A stretch of DNA of 64,000 bases, taken from CAG-791 sp000431495 (GTDB taxonomy: Bacteria; Bacillota; Clostridia; Lachnospirales; Lachnospiraceae). The notes beneath the pieces were generated by a model, which made no database searches, was not told the origin of the DNA, and worked only from the letters and a program-made list of their open reading frames with translations. The position numbers and the translations under genes are program-made. Positions 9,024-17,541 of the stretch are shown here, piece after piece (the stretch's first letter is position 1; every line of letters begins with the position of its first letter). Location: NCBI GenBank assembly GCA_052117605.1, contig JBQKIT010000009.1, one strand, 5' to 3'.

Positions 9024-10538
9024 ATGAAAAAAAGAGCATTATCAATAATTCTTGCGTCTACAATGGTGGCTGGAATTTTGGCTGGTTGTGGAAATTCCAG
9101 CTCTGGCGATAGTGCGTCAGCATCTGCAGATACAGGAGCAGAGAGCAGCACTTCATCCGCAAATGACGGTGAGATCACGAAGCTTGTTGTCTGGGGAGTT
9201 GGCACTGCGGACACGGAAGATTGTAACGAAGTAGCAGAAGCAATCAGTAAGATTACAAGAGAAAAAATAGGAGCTGAAGTTGAACTGGTTCGTGGCAAAG
9301 ATGCTGATCAGCTGAATCTGGCGCTTACAACCGGTGAGGAAATTGATCTTCTGAACTATAACAATATTTCTGGGCAGTTGACTACGGTTGTAAAGAACAA
9401 CTATGCGACTCCTTTGGATGACTTGGTTGAGCAGTATGGACAGGGGGCACTGGAAGTTATTGATCCGGTCGACCTGGATGCCTGCCGTTACAGCGGAGTT
9501 TTGTATGCACTGCCGGATCAGAAGGATACTTCTCGGTCTGCAGGATTTTCTATGAGAAAAGACATCGTAGACGCATTGGGGATTACGGTTCCGGAATATG
9601 GAACGTATGAAGAGATGCATGATATCCTGACGAAGGTTCATGAGGCATATCCGGATATGTATCCGCTGGTACCTACATGGGCAGGCGGTGGCATGCAGGA
9701 TAACTGGGCAATGGATCCTCTTGGCGATTACTACGGAGTCCTTGAAAACGTTTTTGATGACAGCACAACGCTTGTGAACTGGTACGCATCTGATACCTAC
9801 AAGCAATTCTGCAAGATGATGTATCAGTGGAATAAAGAAGGCTTGATTATGCCGGATGCGACTACTACGACAGAGAACAATCTGCTTTCCGGGAATGGTT
9901 TTGCAATGTATGAGAACTGGAAGCCGGGCAAAGAGCTTGAGAATTACAAGGCAAATGGCAAGGAAGTCGTATTTATGAAGGTCATTCAGCCGATCAAGTA
10001 CACCACAATTCCGAATGGAAACTCATTTATTATTCCGTATAGCTCTAAACATCCTGAAAAGGCAATGGAATTATGGAACCTGATGTACACGGACCCGGAG
10101 GTGTCAAACCTGTTTATCAACGGTATTGAAGGCAAGCACTGGGTATATACGGATGATACCAAGAAGTTCATCACGACTCCCGAAGGCGTGGATCCGAATG
10201 CCAGCGGTTATTCTTCTGCAGACTGGGCATGGCCGAATGAGCAGATCACGCCTATCTGGAAAGGTGGGGATGCAGATCTTTGGGACAAGTTGAAAGAGTT
10301 TAATGCCAGTGGCCACGCAAGTCCGGCAATGGGATTTTCTTGGGACAGCACTTCTGTCATGAATGAAGTTGCGGCATGCAGCAACGTAGTTTCCTCCTAT
10401 GATGTTGCATTAAGATGGGGAACCATGGATCCGGATGAGGCGATTCCGAAGTTCGTTAAAGAGCTTGAGGCAGCCGGAATTAATGACATTATTGCTGCAA
10501 AGCAGACTGCTTTAGATGAATTCTTGGCAAACAAATAA
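9024..10538 (+). CDS. extracellular sugar-binding lipoprotein of an ABC importer (LplA/DUF3502 type)
   Basis: 504 residues. A lipoprotein signal peptide ends in LAGC with Cys22 as lipidation site, followed by a Ser/Ala-rich linker and a two-lobed family 1 solute-binding fold. The C-terminal part (after IPNGNSFIIPYSSKHPEKA) resembles DUF3502, found in LplA-like binding proteins. It captures oligosaccharides outside the cell for the two permeases that follow. The start has GGAGGG at good spacing. A hairpin after the gene probably limits read-through, giving excess binding protein. No ATPase gene is linked, as usual for this class, which shares a general MsmK-type ATPase. Confidence 0.9.
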   Translation: MKKRALSIILASTMVAGILAGCGNSSSGDSASASADTGAESSTSSANDGEITKLVVWGVGTADTEDCNEVAEAISKITREKIGAEVELVRGKDADQLNLALTTGEEIDLLNYNNISGQLTTVVKNNYATPLDDLVEQYGQGALEVIDPVDLDACRYSGVLYALPDQKDTSRSAGFSMRKDIVDALGITVPEYGTYEEMHDILTKVHEAYPDMYPLVPTWAGGGMQDNWAMDPLGDYYGVLENVFDDSTTLVNWYASDTYKQFCKMMYQWNKEGLIMPDATTTTENNLLSGNGFAMYENWKPGKELENYKANGKEVVFMKVIQPIKYTTIPNGNSFIIPYSSKHPEKAMELWNLMYTDPEVSNLFINGIEGKHWVYTDDTKKFITTPEGVDPNASGYSSADWAWPNEQITPIWKGGDADLWDKLKEFNASGHASPAMGFSWDSTSVMNEVAACSNVVSSYDVALRWGTMDPDEAIPKFVKELEAAGINDIIAAKQTALDEFLANK

Positions 10539-10568
10539 TGAAGTAATGATTGCGATCATGAGAATGGT

Positions 10569-10600
10569 GGAGGAGACGGGACATTCCCGCCTCCTTTTCC
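10569..10600 (+). terminator. attenuating hairpin between binding protein and permease genes
   Basis: GGAGG and CGGGA (10569-10581) pair with TCCCG and CCTCC (10585-10594), leaving a 3-nt bulge; TTTTCC follows. This looks like a partial terminator or processing site that sets the lipoprotein/permease ratio. Confidence 0.6.
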
Positions 10601-10644
10601 TTCCATAGTTCCGGAAGGAAAGCAAGCCGGATTAGGAGAACAGG

Positions 10645-11562
10645 ATGAAGAAACTTGTAAAGACAGTCAAGCACTACTGGCCGCTGTATCTGATGTTTGT
10701 ACCAGGATTTGTTTATCTGTTTATCAATTGTTATATTCCGATGTTCGGAATACAGATTGCTTTCCGCAGGTATAACGCTCGCGATGGTATATATGGAAGT
10801 CCTTTCTGCGGATTAGATAACTTTAAATTTCTCTTTCAGACCAATGATGCCTGGATTATGACCAGAAATACTCTTCTGTACAATCTGGTATTTATTATAT
10901 TAGGAAACGTTCTCGCAATTGCCATTGCAATTATGTTGAATGAGATTACCGGAAAAAAGAAAAAGCAGGTTTATCAGACCATTATTCTGATTCCGTACCT
11001 GATTTCCATGATCATTGTCAGTTATCTGGCCTTTGCCTTTTTGAGCAGTAGCAATGGCTTTTTCAATAATTCCATTCTGAAGGGCCTCGGGTTACCTGCA
11101 GTCGATTGGTACAATACACCGAAATATTGGCCGTTCATTCTGGTGTTTATTAATTTGTGGAAATCGCTTGGCTACAGCATGATTTTGTATTATGCGACCA
11201 TCTGTGGCATTGATTATGCGCTGTATGAAGCAGCAGAAATTGATGGTGCCAGCCGCTGGCAGAAAATAACGCATGTTACTCTCCCGAGCCTGAAATCAAC
11301 TATTATTATTTTGGTCCTTATGTCACTGTCCGGAATTTTCCGTTCGGATTTTGGCCTGTTCTATCAGGTCACACAGAATTCCGGTCCGCTTATTAAGGTG
11401 ACGCAGACCATTGACACCTATGTTTACCGAGGATTGATGCAGACGAACAATATCGGAATGTCATCTGCGGCCGGTGTGTACCAATCTGTTGTCGGATTTA
11501 TTCTGGTTATGGCAGCCAATGGAATTGTCCGAAAGGTAGATAAGGACAGCGCACTGTTCTGA
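10645..11562 (+). CDS. sugar ABC transporter permease 1 (LplB-like)
   Basis: 305 residues with six predicted membrane helices. The ATPase-contacting EAA loop reads YEAAEIDGASRWQKITHVTLP, typical of binding-protein-dependent sugar permeases. It forms a heterodimer with the next gene's product. It is co-transcribed with it, 19 bp apart. The family is LplB/YtcP-like; exact sugar unknown, but linkage to GH1 and the beta-helix protein points to plant or host oligosaccharides. Confidence 0.92.
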   Translation: MKKLVKTVKHYWPLYLMFVPGFVYLFINCYIPMFGIQIAFRRYNARDGIYGSPFCGLDNFKFLFQTNDAWIMTRNTLLYNLVFIILGNVLAIAIAIMLNEITGKKKKQVYQTIILIPYLISMIIVSYLAFAFLSSSNGFFNNSILKGLGLPAVDWYNTPKYWPFILVFINLWKSLGYSMILYYATICGIDYALYEAAEIDGASRWQKITHVTLPSLKSTIIILVLMSLSGIFRSDFGLFYQVTQNSGPLIKVTQTIDTYVYRGLMQTNNIGMSSAAGVYQSVVGFILVMAANGIVRKVDKDSALF

Positions 11563-11581
11563 GAAAGGGGAGAAACATATT

Positions 11582-12466
11582 ATGGTAAAAAAAGATAAGG
11601 GATATCAAATCTTTGCGAACATCGTTATGATTCTTCTGTGTGTGCTCGCGGTACTGCCTTTTGTTCTGCTGTTCATGTCGTCTGTTACAGATGAGCAGAC
11701 ATTGATTACAGATGGTTACAGTTTCTTCCCAAAGAAATTTAGTCTTTACGCATATCGCTATCTGTTTACAAGAACCAGCTCGGTGATTCGCGGGTATATT
11801 CTTTCCATCATTGTTACGACGATAGGAACCGTACTGAATCTTTTAATCACTGTTTTATATGCATATCCGCTTTCCAGAAAGCAGCTTCCTGGAAGAAATT
11901 TTTTCGCTTTTTACCTGTTCTTCACGATGCTGTTTTCGGGCGGCCTGGTTCCGTCCTATCTGATGTGGACACAAACCTTTCACATTCGGAACACAATTTT
12001 TGCTTTGCTGATTCCGAACTTGCTGATGAATGCTTTTAACGTCATCATGATGCGTACGTATTTTACTGCGAATATTCCGGATGCAATCATTGAGGCAGCC
12101 AAGGTGGACGGTGCAGGTGAGTTCCGCATCCTGTTTGGAATCGTACTGCCTATGGCACTTCCGATTCTGGCTACCATCGGCCTTTTGGTCGGACTTGGCT
12201 ATTGGAATGACTGGATGAACGGTTTGTACTACATTAATGATGATCGGATGTACAGCATTCAGGTACTTTTGATGAATATCCAGAAGAATCTGGATTCACT
12301 CCGTCAGCAGGCTCAGTCCGGAGGCAATGTCAGTGCCGCAAATCTTCCTTCAACTTCTGTGCGAATGGCACTGACGGTCATGGGAATTCTTCCGGTTATG
12401 ATCATTTATCCGTTTACACAGAAATATTTTGTAAAAGGCATTGCAATCGGAGCAGTCAAGGGCTGA
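11582..12466 (+). CDS. sugar ABC transporter permease 2 (LplC/YtcP-like)
   Basis: 294 residues, six predicted helices, EAA loop IEAAKVDGAGEFRILFGIVLP and the classic C-terminal KYFVKGIAIGAVKG. It is the second permease subunit of the importer. The start is preceded by AAGGGGAG. The beta-helix gene follows 27 bp after the stop and is likely in the same operon. Confidence 0.93.
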   Translation: MVKKDKGYQIFANIVMILLCVLAVLPFVLLFMSSVTDEQTLITDGYSFFPKKFSLYAYRYLFTRTSSVIRGYILSIIVTTIGTVLNLLITVLYAYPLSRKQLPGRNFFAFYLFFTMLFSGGLVPSYLMWTQTFHIRNTIFALLIPNLLMNAFNVIMMRTYFTANIPDAIIEAAKVDGAGEFRILFGIVLPMALPILATIGLLVGLGYWNDWMNGLYYINDDRMYSIQVLLMNIQKNLDSLRQQAQSGGNVSAANLPSTSVRMALTVMGILPVMIIYPFTQKYFVKGIAIGAVKG

Positions 12467-12493
12467 TCCGTAGAAGTATGAGAGGACATCTGT

Positions 12494-14557
12494 ATGCAGT
12501 ATTACGTTGACATCAATGCAAGAAGGCCGGGGGCGGGCAGCAAGGAGCATCCGTTTAAGACCATTCAGGCGGCGGCAGACATTGCTATGCCGGGCGACGA
12601 GGTCCTGGTCGCACCCGGCATTTATCGGGAATATGTAAATCCGAAGCATGCCGGGACGGAGACGGAGCGAATTGTTTATCGCTCGATAGAGCCGCTGCAG
12701 GCGATTATTACCGGAGCGGAGCCGTTGACCGGATGGGAGCCGGTGGAGGGCGAGGAGAATGTCTGGACTGTTCGCGTGAAGAATACGCTGTTCGGAGATT
12801 ACAATCCGTATATCACGGAGGTTTCCGGAGACTGGTTCATTGCGACCATCACGGCGCACACCGGTGATGTGTATCTGAATCACAAATCAATGTATGAGGT
12901 GACGGAGCGCAGCAAGGTTACTGCACCGGAGCCGTCGCTTCTTTCCTGGGATCAGGAGTTTTCCGTTTATGTCTGGTACGCGGAGCAGGACGAGGAGACG
13001 AACGAGACCGTTTTCTATGCGAACTTCCAGGGAAAGAATCCGAACCTGGAGGAAGTGGAATTCTCTGTTCGGAAGGACTGCTTCCTTCCCGCAGAAGAAG
13101 GCGTTGGCTTCATTACGCTGTCTGGCTTTACGGTTCGGGAGGCGGCAACGCAGTGGGCTCCGCCGACAGCATATCAGGACGGCATGATCGGACCGCACTG
13201 GTCGAAGGGCTGGATCATCGAGGATTGTGAGGTTTATGAATCGAAGTGCTCCGGCATTTCACTTGGAAAATATCTGCAGCACGGCAATGACAACCGCTGG
13301 CTTAAGTGGAAATATAAAGATGGTACCCAGACGGAGCGTGACTGCATTCTGCAGGCAAGCTATGAGAACTGGGACGAGGAGCACATTGGCAGTCACATCA
13401 TTCGCCGCTGCTCGATTCATGACTGTGGACAGACCGGTATTGTCGGTCATCTGGGAGGTGTGTTCTCGATCATTGAGGACAACCACATTTACAACATCAA
13501 CAACAAGCAGAACCTTGCCGGTGCGGAAATCGGCGGAATCAAGATGCACGCGGCGATTGATGTTATTTTCCGCAGAAACCGGATTCACCACTGCACGAGA
13601 GGCATCTGGCTTGACTGGCAGGCGCAGGGAACCCGCGTGACGCAGAACCTGATGTATGACAACAGCCTTGGCTTTGACAAGACGAGACTGAATTCCGACA
13701 ACGTTGGCGAATTCCTTGGCTCCCTGGGAGAGGATCTTTTTGTAGAGGTGTCCCACGGACCGACGCTGGTGGACAACAATATTTTCCTGTCGGAGCGCTC
13801 CATCAAGTTTGCTTCGCAGGGCGGCGCGTTTGTTCACAACCTGTTCGCAGGATCTCTTACCTGCATCGGAACCGGAACGGACAACGGAGCACCGGACATC
13901 AAGTCGCAGCGCTACACGCCGTACCACGCCATCCATGGAACGCGTGTGATCGGATTTATGTCCTTCCTGCATGGGGATGTACGCTTCTGCAACAATATTT
14001 TTGTTCAGAGACCGGTTCTTCCCTTCTTTCATGAGGTGCAGACTGCGGTAGAAAACGCAGAGGATCCGAATGCGAGAATGTGGGATACCATGAATTTCAA
14101 TGTGGGTACCTTTGTCTATGACGAGTATCCCACGGAGGATGAGTGGAAGAAGCAGTTTGAAGGCTATTGCGGCATGGGATCGGACAATCCGTATCCTAAC
14201 AGATATTATTCCCATCTCCCGGTTTGGGCGAAGGGTAATGTATATCTGGGAGGTGCAAAGCCCTGGAAGAAGGAGCAGAACGCAGTTGTGGACGACAGCT
14301 TTGTTCCGGAGCTTTCTCTGGAGGAGACGGCAGACGGACTTAAGCTTAAGACAAATCTTGCAGCCTATGCTGCCGGGATCTCAGACGGTGTGATCAGCAC
14401 CGGCGATCTGGGAATGGCCTTTGAGCCGGAAGAGCGCTTTGAGAATCCGGATGGCTCGGAGATCATTTTCAATCAGGATTACTTCGGTGATCATCGTGAG
14501 GCTGCGGCAATGCCCGGACCGTTTGCAACGGAGGATGCCTGGAGCCGGATGGTCTGA
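12494..14557 (+). CDS. right-handed parallel beta-helix protein, putative polysaccharide-active enzyme
   Basis: 687 residues. The N-terminus (YYVDINARRPGAGS then HPFKTIQAAADIAMPGDEV) is the DUF1565-like start of pectate-lyase-type beta-helix folds, and the middle (about 215-480) shows repeated short beta-strand rungs such as HIIRRCSIHDCGQTGIVG. A C-terminal extension follows. It resembles the GH141/polysaccharide-lyase class, but I cannot assign a family or catalytic residues. No signal peptide is present, so it should act on material already imported by the upstream ABC system. Its codon use looks more GC-rich than the upstream permeases, hinting at a different origin. Confidence 0.8.
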   Translation: MQYYVDINARRPGAGSKEHPFKTIQAAADIAMPGDEVLVAPGIYREYVNPKHAGTETERIVYRSIEPLQAIITGAEPLTGWEPVEGEENVWTVRVKNTLFGDYNPYITEVSGDWFIATITAHTGDVYLNHKSMYEVTERSKVTAPEPSLLSWDQEFSVYVWYAEQDEETNETVFYANFQGKNPNLEEVEFSVRKDCFLPAEEGVGFITLSGFTVREAATQWAPPTAYQDGMIGPHWSKGWIIEDCEVYESKCSGISLGKYLQHGNDNRWLKWKYKDGTQTERDCILQASYENWDEEHIGSHIIRRCSIHDCGQTGIVGHLGGVFSIIEDNHIYNINNKQNLAGAEIGGIKMHAAIDVIFRRNRIHHCTRGIWLDWQAQGTRVTQNLMYDNSLGFDKTRLNSDNVGEFLGSLGEDLFVEVSHGPTLVDNNIFLSERSIKFASQGGAFVHNLFAGSLTCIGTGTDNGAPDIKSQRYTPYHAIHGTRVIGFMSFLHGDVRFCNNIFVQRPVLPFFHEVQTAVENAEDPNARMWDTMNFNVGTFVYDEYPTEDEWKKQFEGYCGMGSDNPYPNRYYSHLPVWAKGNVYLGGAKPWKKEQNAVVDDSFVPELSLEETADGLKLKTNLAAYAAGISDGVISTGDLGMAFEPEERFENPDGSEIIFNQDYFGDHREAAAMPGPFATEDAWSRMV

Positions 14558-14633
14558 ATCGCTTGAACCGAACGGTATCATTTCCGAAACCGAACGAATC
14601 AGGCGGAGTTGTACAGATAGGAATAATAAAGGG

Positions 14634-14674
14634 AATCCCTCTTCTCTCGGAAACGGAGAGAAGAGGGATTTTTG
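14634..14674 (+). terminator. strong intrinsic terminator ending the glycan operon
   Basis: A perfect 15-bp stem (arm AATCCCTCTTCTCTC at 14634-14648 with 14656-14670), 7-nt loop, then a T tract. Confidence 0.92.
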
Positions 14675-14817
14675 GTATATTTATTTTTCTGATCCGATTT
14701 TAAAAATTTTGAAGAAATTCGCGGTACTCTTTCGTTATGATTTACAGATGCATCGAAAGAGCGACAAAGGAGAGGAGGTGAGCCGGAACGAATGCAGAAG
14801 AAAAGCTGTCACAGTGG

Positions 14818-15303
14818 ATGGATGAATATCAGAATCTGGTGTTTTCTGTCTGCTACAAGATGACAGGGGATTATTTTGCAGCGCAGGACCTGGCACAGGA
14901 TACGTTCCTGTCGGCGTTCCGGCACCATGCGGATGCTCCGCCGGGAGCGGAGAAGAGATGGCTGTGCCGGATCGCAGCGAACCGCTGCATTGATTATCTG
15001 AGATCTGCGGAATACAGAACGCAGCCGCAGGAATCGGAGGTACTGGATCGGCAGCCGGCAGGGCGTGAAACGCCGGAGAGCGAGGTTTTGGAGCGGAGTG
15101 CGCGGGAAACGCTTCGGGAGAGGTGCGAAGGCCTGAAGCCTCCGTACAACCGGATCGCCTGCCTGTACTTTTATCAGGAGGAGTCTCCGGGAGAAATTGC
15201 GAGAAGGCTGCAGATGAATCCGAAGACCGTGCACACACAGATTTACCGGGCAAGGGAGATGCTTCGGACGATTTATCGGGAGGAAAGGAGGAATGCGATA
15301 TGA
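14818..15303 (+). CDS. ECF-type RNA polymerase sigma factor
   Basis: 161 residues from this ATG: sigma region 2 (about 5-65, MDEYQNLVFSVC, DLAQDTFLSAF) and region 4 (about 110-155, IACLYFYQEESPGEIARRL then QIYRAREMLR). The ATG at 14818 has no ribosome site. A strong AGGAGG at 14773-14778 is followed 9 nt later by ACG at 14788, which would extend the protein in frame by ten residues (NAEEKLSQW after the start), a natural sigma N-terminus; the nearby ATG at 14792 is out of frame. The stop overlaps the next gene by ATGA. Group IV sigma factors usually respond to envelope stress, and the operon's membrane proteins fit that. Confidence 0.9.
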   Translation: MDEYQNLVFSVCYKMTGDYFAAQDLAQDTFLSAFRHHADAPPGAEKRWLCRIAANRCIDYLRSAEYRTQPQESEVLDRQPAGRETPESEVLERSARETLRERCEGLKPPYNRIACLYFYQEESPGEIARRLQMNPKTVHTQIYRAREMLRTIYREERRNAI

Positions 15304-15788
15304 CAAGGAGTGAAAATGATTCGCGGGAAAAGCTTCCGTATCTGAGCGAGGAAGAGCTGGATCTTCTTATGGAAGAGACGGAGAAAAGTGCGATGATCTC
15401 TGCGCCATCCTTTCTGAAGCGGGAGGTCTTCGGGGAGCTCCGAAGACGCAGAACCATCAACCAGATGAACTGCATCAGGATGAAAACCTGGCAGATTGTT
15501 ACGGTTGTGGCGGCGGCAATTCTTCTTCTGACCGTCATGCCGCTTGAGAGCCGAATGACTTCCGGCGCTCCGGAAAATGGCAGCAGGCCTGAAATTTCTG
15601 TTATGTGGAACCGCACGGAACAAAATGAAGCGCCGAAGAGAAGAGAGGACCGTGTGGGAACCTGGATGTATGAGAAGAATCTTCAGGTTGGTGCAGCAGT
15701 CCGGTCGGTGACGGATCAGCTGCTTCCTGTGGCGATTAACAGCCGCGCGGACGCAGCCTCCCGCAGAAGTCTTGAGGGCCTGAGCTAA
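15300..15788 (+). CDS. probable anti-sigma factor, single-pass membrane protein
   Basis: 162 residues: an acidic cytoplasmic N-terminus (LPYLSEEELDLLMEE), one membrane helix at about 64-82 (IVTVVAAAILLLTV) and an extracellular tail. No zinc-binding HxxxCxxC motif is seen and I do not recognise the family. The anti-sigma role is inferred from position: its ATG overlaps the sigma stop (ATGA), implying translational coupling. A longer frame reading upstream into the sigma gene is antisense noise in another frame. Confidence 0.75.
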   Translation: MTRSENDSREKLPYLSEEELDLLMEETEKSAMISAPSFLKREVFGELRRRRTINQMNCIRMKTWQIVTVVAAAILLLTVMPLESRMTSGAPENGSRPEISVMWNRTEQNEAPKRREDRVGTWMYEKNLQVGAAVRSVTDQLLPVAINSRADAASRRSLEGLS

Positions 15789-15877
15789 GGGAATGGAGGC
15801 CAGGTGTTTTAACCGGATGTCAGGCAGATTGAATGGAAACCAGGTGCCGCAGCCATTCTGCGGCAGGAAAGGATAAC

Positions 15878-16393
15878 ATGAGAAAGAAAAAGAATGCATT
15901 TATGACCTTTGTTTTCTCCTTTATTCCCGGCTGTGCCGAGATGTACTGGGGATTTATGAAGAACGGTGTAAGTCTTCTTGCATTGTTTGCGATCACCGCG
16001 TTTGTTTCGAGCATTTTCGGGAGCGGCGCTTTTATGATCTTCGCCCTGGTGATTTATGTGTATGCCTTTTTCCATGCAAGGAATATGGCACACATGTCGG
16101 ATGAGGAGTTCGCTGAGGCGGAGGATGAATATCTGATTACGGAGGAGAGTCTGAAGAAGCTTGGCTTAAGCGGACAGAAATACAACCGCGTACTGGCTGC
16201 GGCGCTGATTGTCTGCGGTTGCTGGATTATTCTGGATTCCGGAACGGAATACCTGGGACAGATTTTACCCGGTATCCGGAACTCCCTTTGGGGAATTCAT
16301 GATGTGATTCCGCGTGTGTTTGCGTCTGTGGTTCTGATCTGGATCGGAGTACGCATGATTCGGGGAAAGAAGGAGCAGGATGCAGAAGAATGA
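15878..16393 (+). CDS. hypothetical multi-pass membrane protein
   Basis: 171 residues. Two hydrophobic helices at about 8-65 (FVFSFIPGCAEMYWGF, LLALFAITAFVSSIFG and FALVIYVYAFFHA), an acidic loop (DEEFAEAEDEYLITEE), and two more helices near the C-terminus. The N-terminal layout recalls TM2-like proteins. The ATG at 15878 follows GGAAAGGA; an in-frame upstream ATG at 15833 lacks a ribosome site. It is third in the sigma operon, so it may be a target or helper of envelope-stress control. Function unknown. Confidence 0.8.
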   Translation: MRKKKNAFMTFVFSFIPGCAEMYWGFMKNGVSLLALFAITAFVSSIFGSGAFMIFALVIYVYAFFHARNMAHMSDEEFAEAEDEYLITEESLKKLGLSGQKYNRVLAAALIVCGCWIILDSGTEYLGQILPGIRNSLWGIHDVIPRVFASVVLIWIGVRMIRGKKEQDAEE

Positions 16394-16688
16394 ACGTTAT
16401 GTCCATCGGGTAGGAAGCATCACCTGCGGCGTGGTTCTCGTCGCCGCAGGCGTCCTCTATTTGCTTGCCGTCCTCTGGAAAATGATTCCGCTGTCATTTG
16501 TCTTCCACCTCTGGCCGGCGATTTTCATCCTTCTCGGGATCGAGATCCTTCTCTCCTGTGTTCTCTCCGGAGACCGGATCCAATACGATAAGGCGGCAAT
16601 GGCGGTTATGGTGCTGATGGTCCTCTTTGCCATGTTTCTTGCAGGCGTGGATGGCATCTCGAACGGAATCTGGCACCTGTCGGTATAG
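16380..16688 (+). CDS. small membrane protein, LiaI/LiaF transmembrane-like
   Basis: 102 residues, three to four predicted helices (GVVLVAAGVLYLLAVLW, LWPAIFILLGIEILLS, MAVMVLMVLFAMFLAG). The pattern of short helices with GIEIL resembles the membrane part of LiaI/LiaF-type and DUF5668 proteins, which are linked to cell-envelope stress. It overlaps the preceding gene by 14 bp, so the two are translationally linked. Family assignment is tentative. Confidence 0.75.
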   Translation: MQKNERYVHRVGSITCGVVLVAAGVLYLLAVLWKMIPLSFVFHLWPAIFILLGIEILLSCVLSGDRIQYDKAAMAVMVLMVLFAMFLAGVDGISNGIWHLSV

Positions 16689-16702
16689 CGGGCAGAGAGT
16701 GC

Positions 16703-17500
16703 TTACAGAATGAAATATAAGGTGCGCGTGACTTCGTAGTAATCCTCGGAATCAAATGCAATCCGCTTGCTTCCAACGCGGGTGACTCCGGGATAATAGG
16801 AGCCGCGCTGCGCCTTTTCCATGTCCTTGAATTCGATTTCCACATGGAAATGCTCCGGCAGTGTCATCAGGCAGGTCCTGGGATCCTTGGAAATGGCCTC
16901 CTTCATGCCGTCATGAATCAGGCGGATGGCGGTTTTGGGGTGAATGGAAATGGTAGAGGTGCCCCATCCCTCGAAGACCGGAACGGTGGTGATTTCCGGG
17001 ATCAGCTCCTTCGCTTCTTCGCAGAGAGCCTTGTCTCCGCTGACGAAAATCGTGGGGATCCCGTAATAAGCGGCGAACATGGAGTTCAGCATGAACTCGC
17101 TGGCATATTTGCCGTTGACTTCAATGTACTGGTTGCGCAGATTCATCGTGTGAGACAGGTTGTTGCCGATGGAATACGCACCGGAGTGGTAGCCGGTCAT
17201 TGCCGCCGCATCGCACTGGCGGACACCTGACATCATGCTGCCGGGATTGGTCACCCAGCCGCGGATGAGGTGTACGCCCTCGGGAAGCTCATCGCCGATG
17301 ATGTTGCGTGCAGAATCGTGGGCATCCTTGACCAGAATGTCCTCCACCTTACCGGTCTCCAGTGCACCGCTGCAGGCAGCGGACACCTCGCGGGACATCT
17401 GCAGGGCAAAGCGGTCATAGCCGGGCTTTCCGATTTCGGTCTCGTCCCAGTCGTTGATGCCGCAGGTTCCTTCGATATCTGAGCTGATAAAAAGCTTCAT
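16703..17500 (-). CDS. M55 family metallopeptidase, D-aminopeptidase DppA-like
   Basis: 265 residues. The motif SSDIEG gives Asp8 and Glu10, and further expected zinc ligands or catalytic residues appear as Asp59 (VKDAHDS), His105 (GYHSG), His117 and Glu135. This matches Bacillus DppA, a cytoplasmic decamer that removes D-alanine and similar residues from peptides. The second of two close ATGs (17500) is chosen because AAGGAAG lies 6-8 nt upstream; the first is at 17506. It follows the P1 peptidase gene in one operon, which is divergent from a peptide ABC importer, suggesting salvage of D-amino-acid-containing (cell-wall) peptides. Confidence 0.93.
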   Translation of the reverse strand: MKLFISSDIEGTCGINDWDETEIGKPGYDRFALQMSREVSAACSGALETGKVEDILVKDAHDSARNIIGDELPEGVHLIRGWVTNPGSMMSGVRQCDAAAMTGYHSGAYSIGNNLSHTMNLRNQYIEVNGKYASEFMLNSMFAAYYGIPTIFVSGDKALCEEAKELIPEITTVPVFEGWGTSTISIHPKTAIRLIHDGMKEAISKDPRTCLMTLPEHFHVEIEFKDMEKAQRGSYYPGVTRVGSKRIAFDSEDYYEVTRTLYFIL

Positions 17501-17541
17501 AGTCATCTTCCTTTCTGATTTTAAAATGAATTCGCTGTTTT

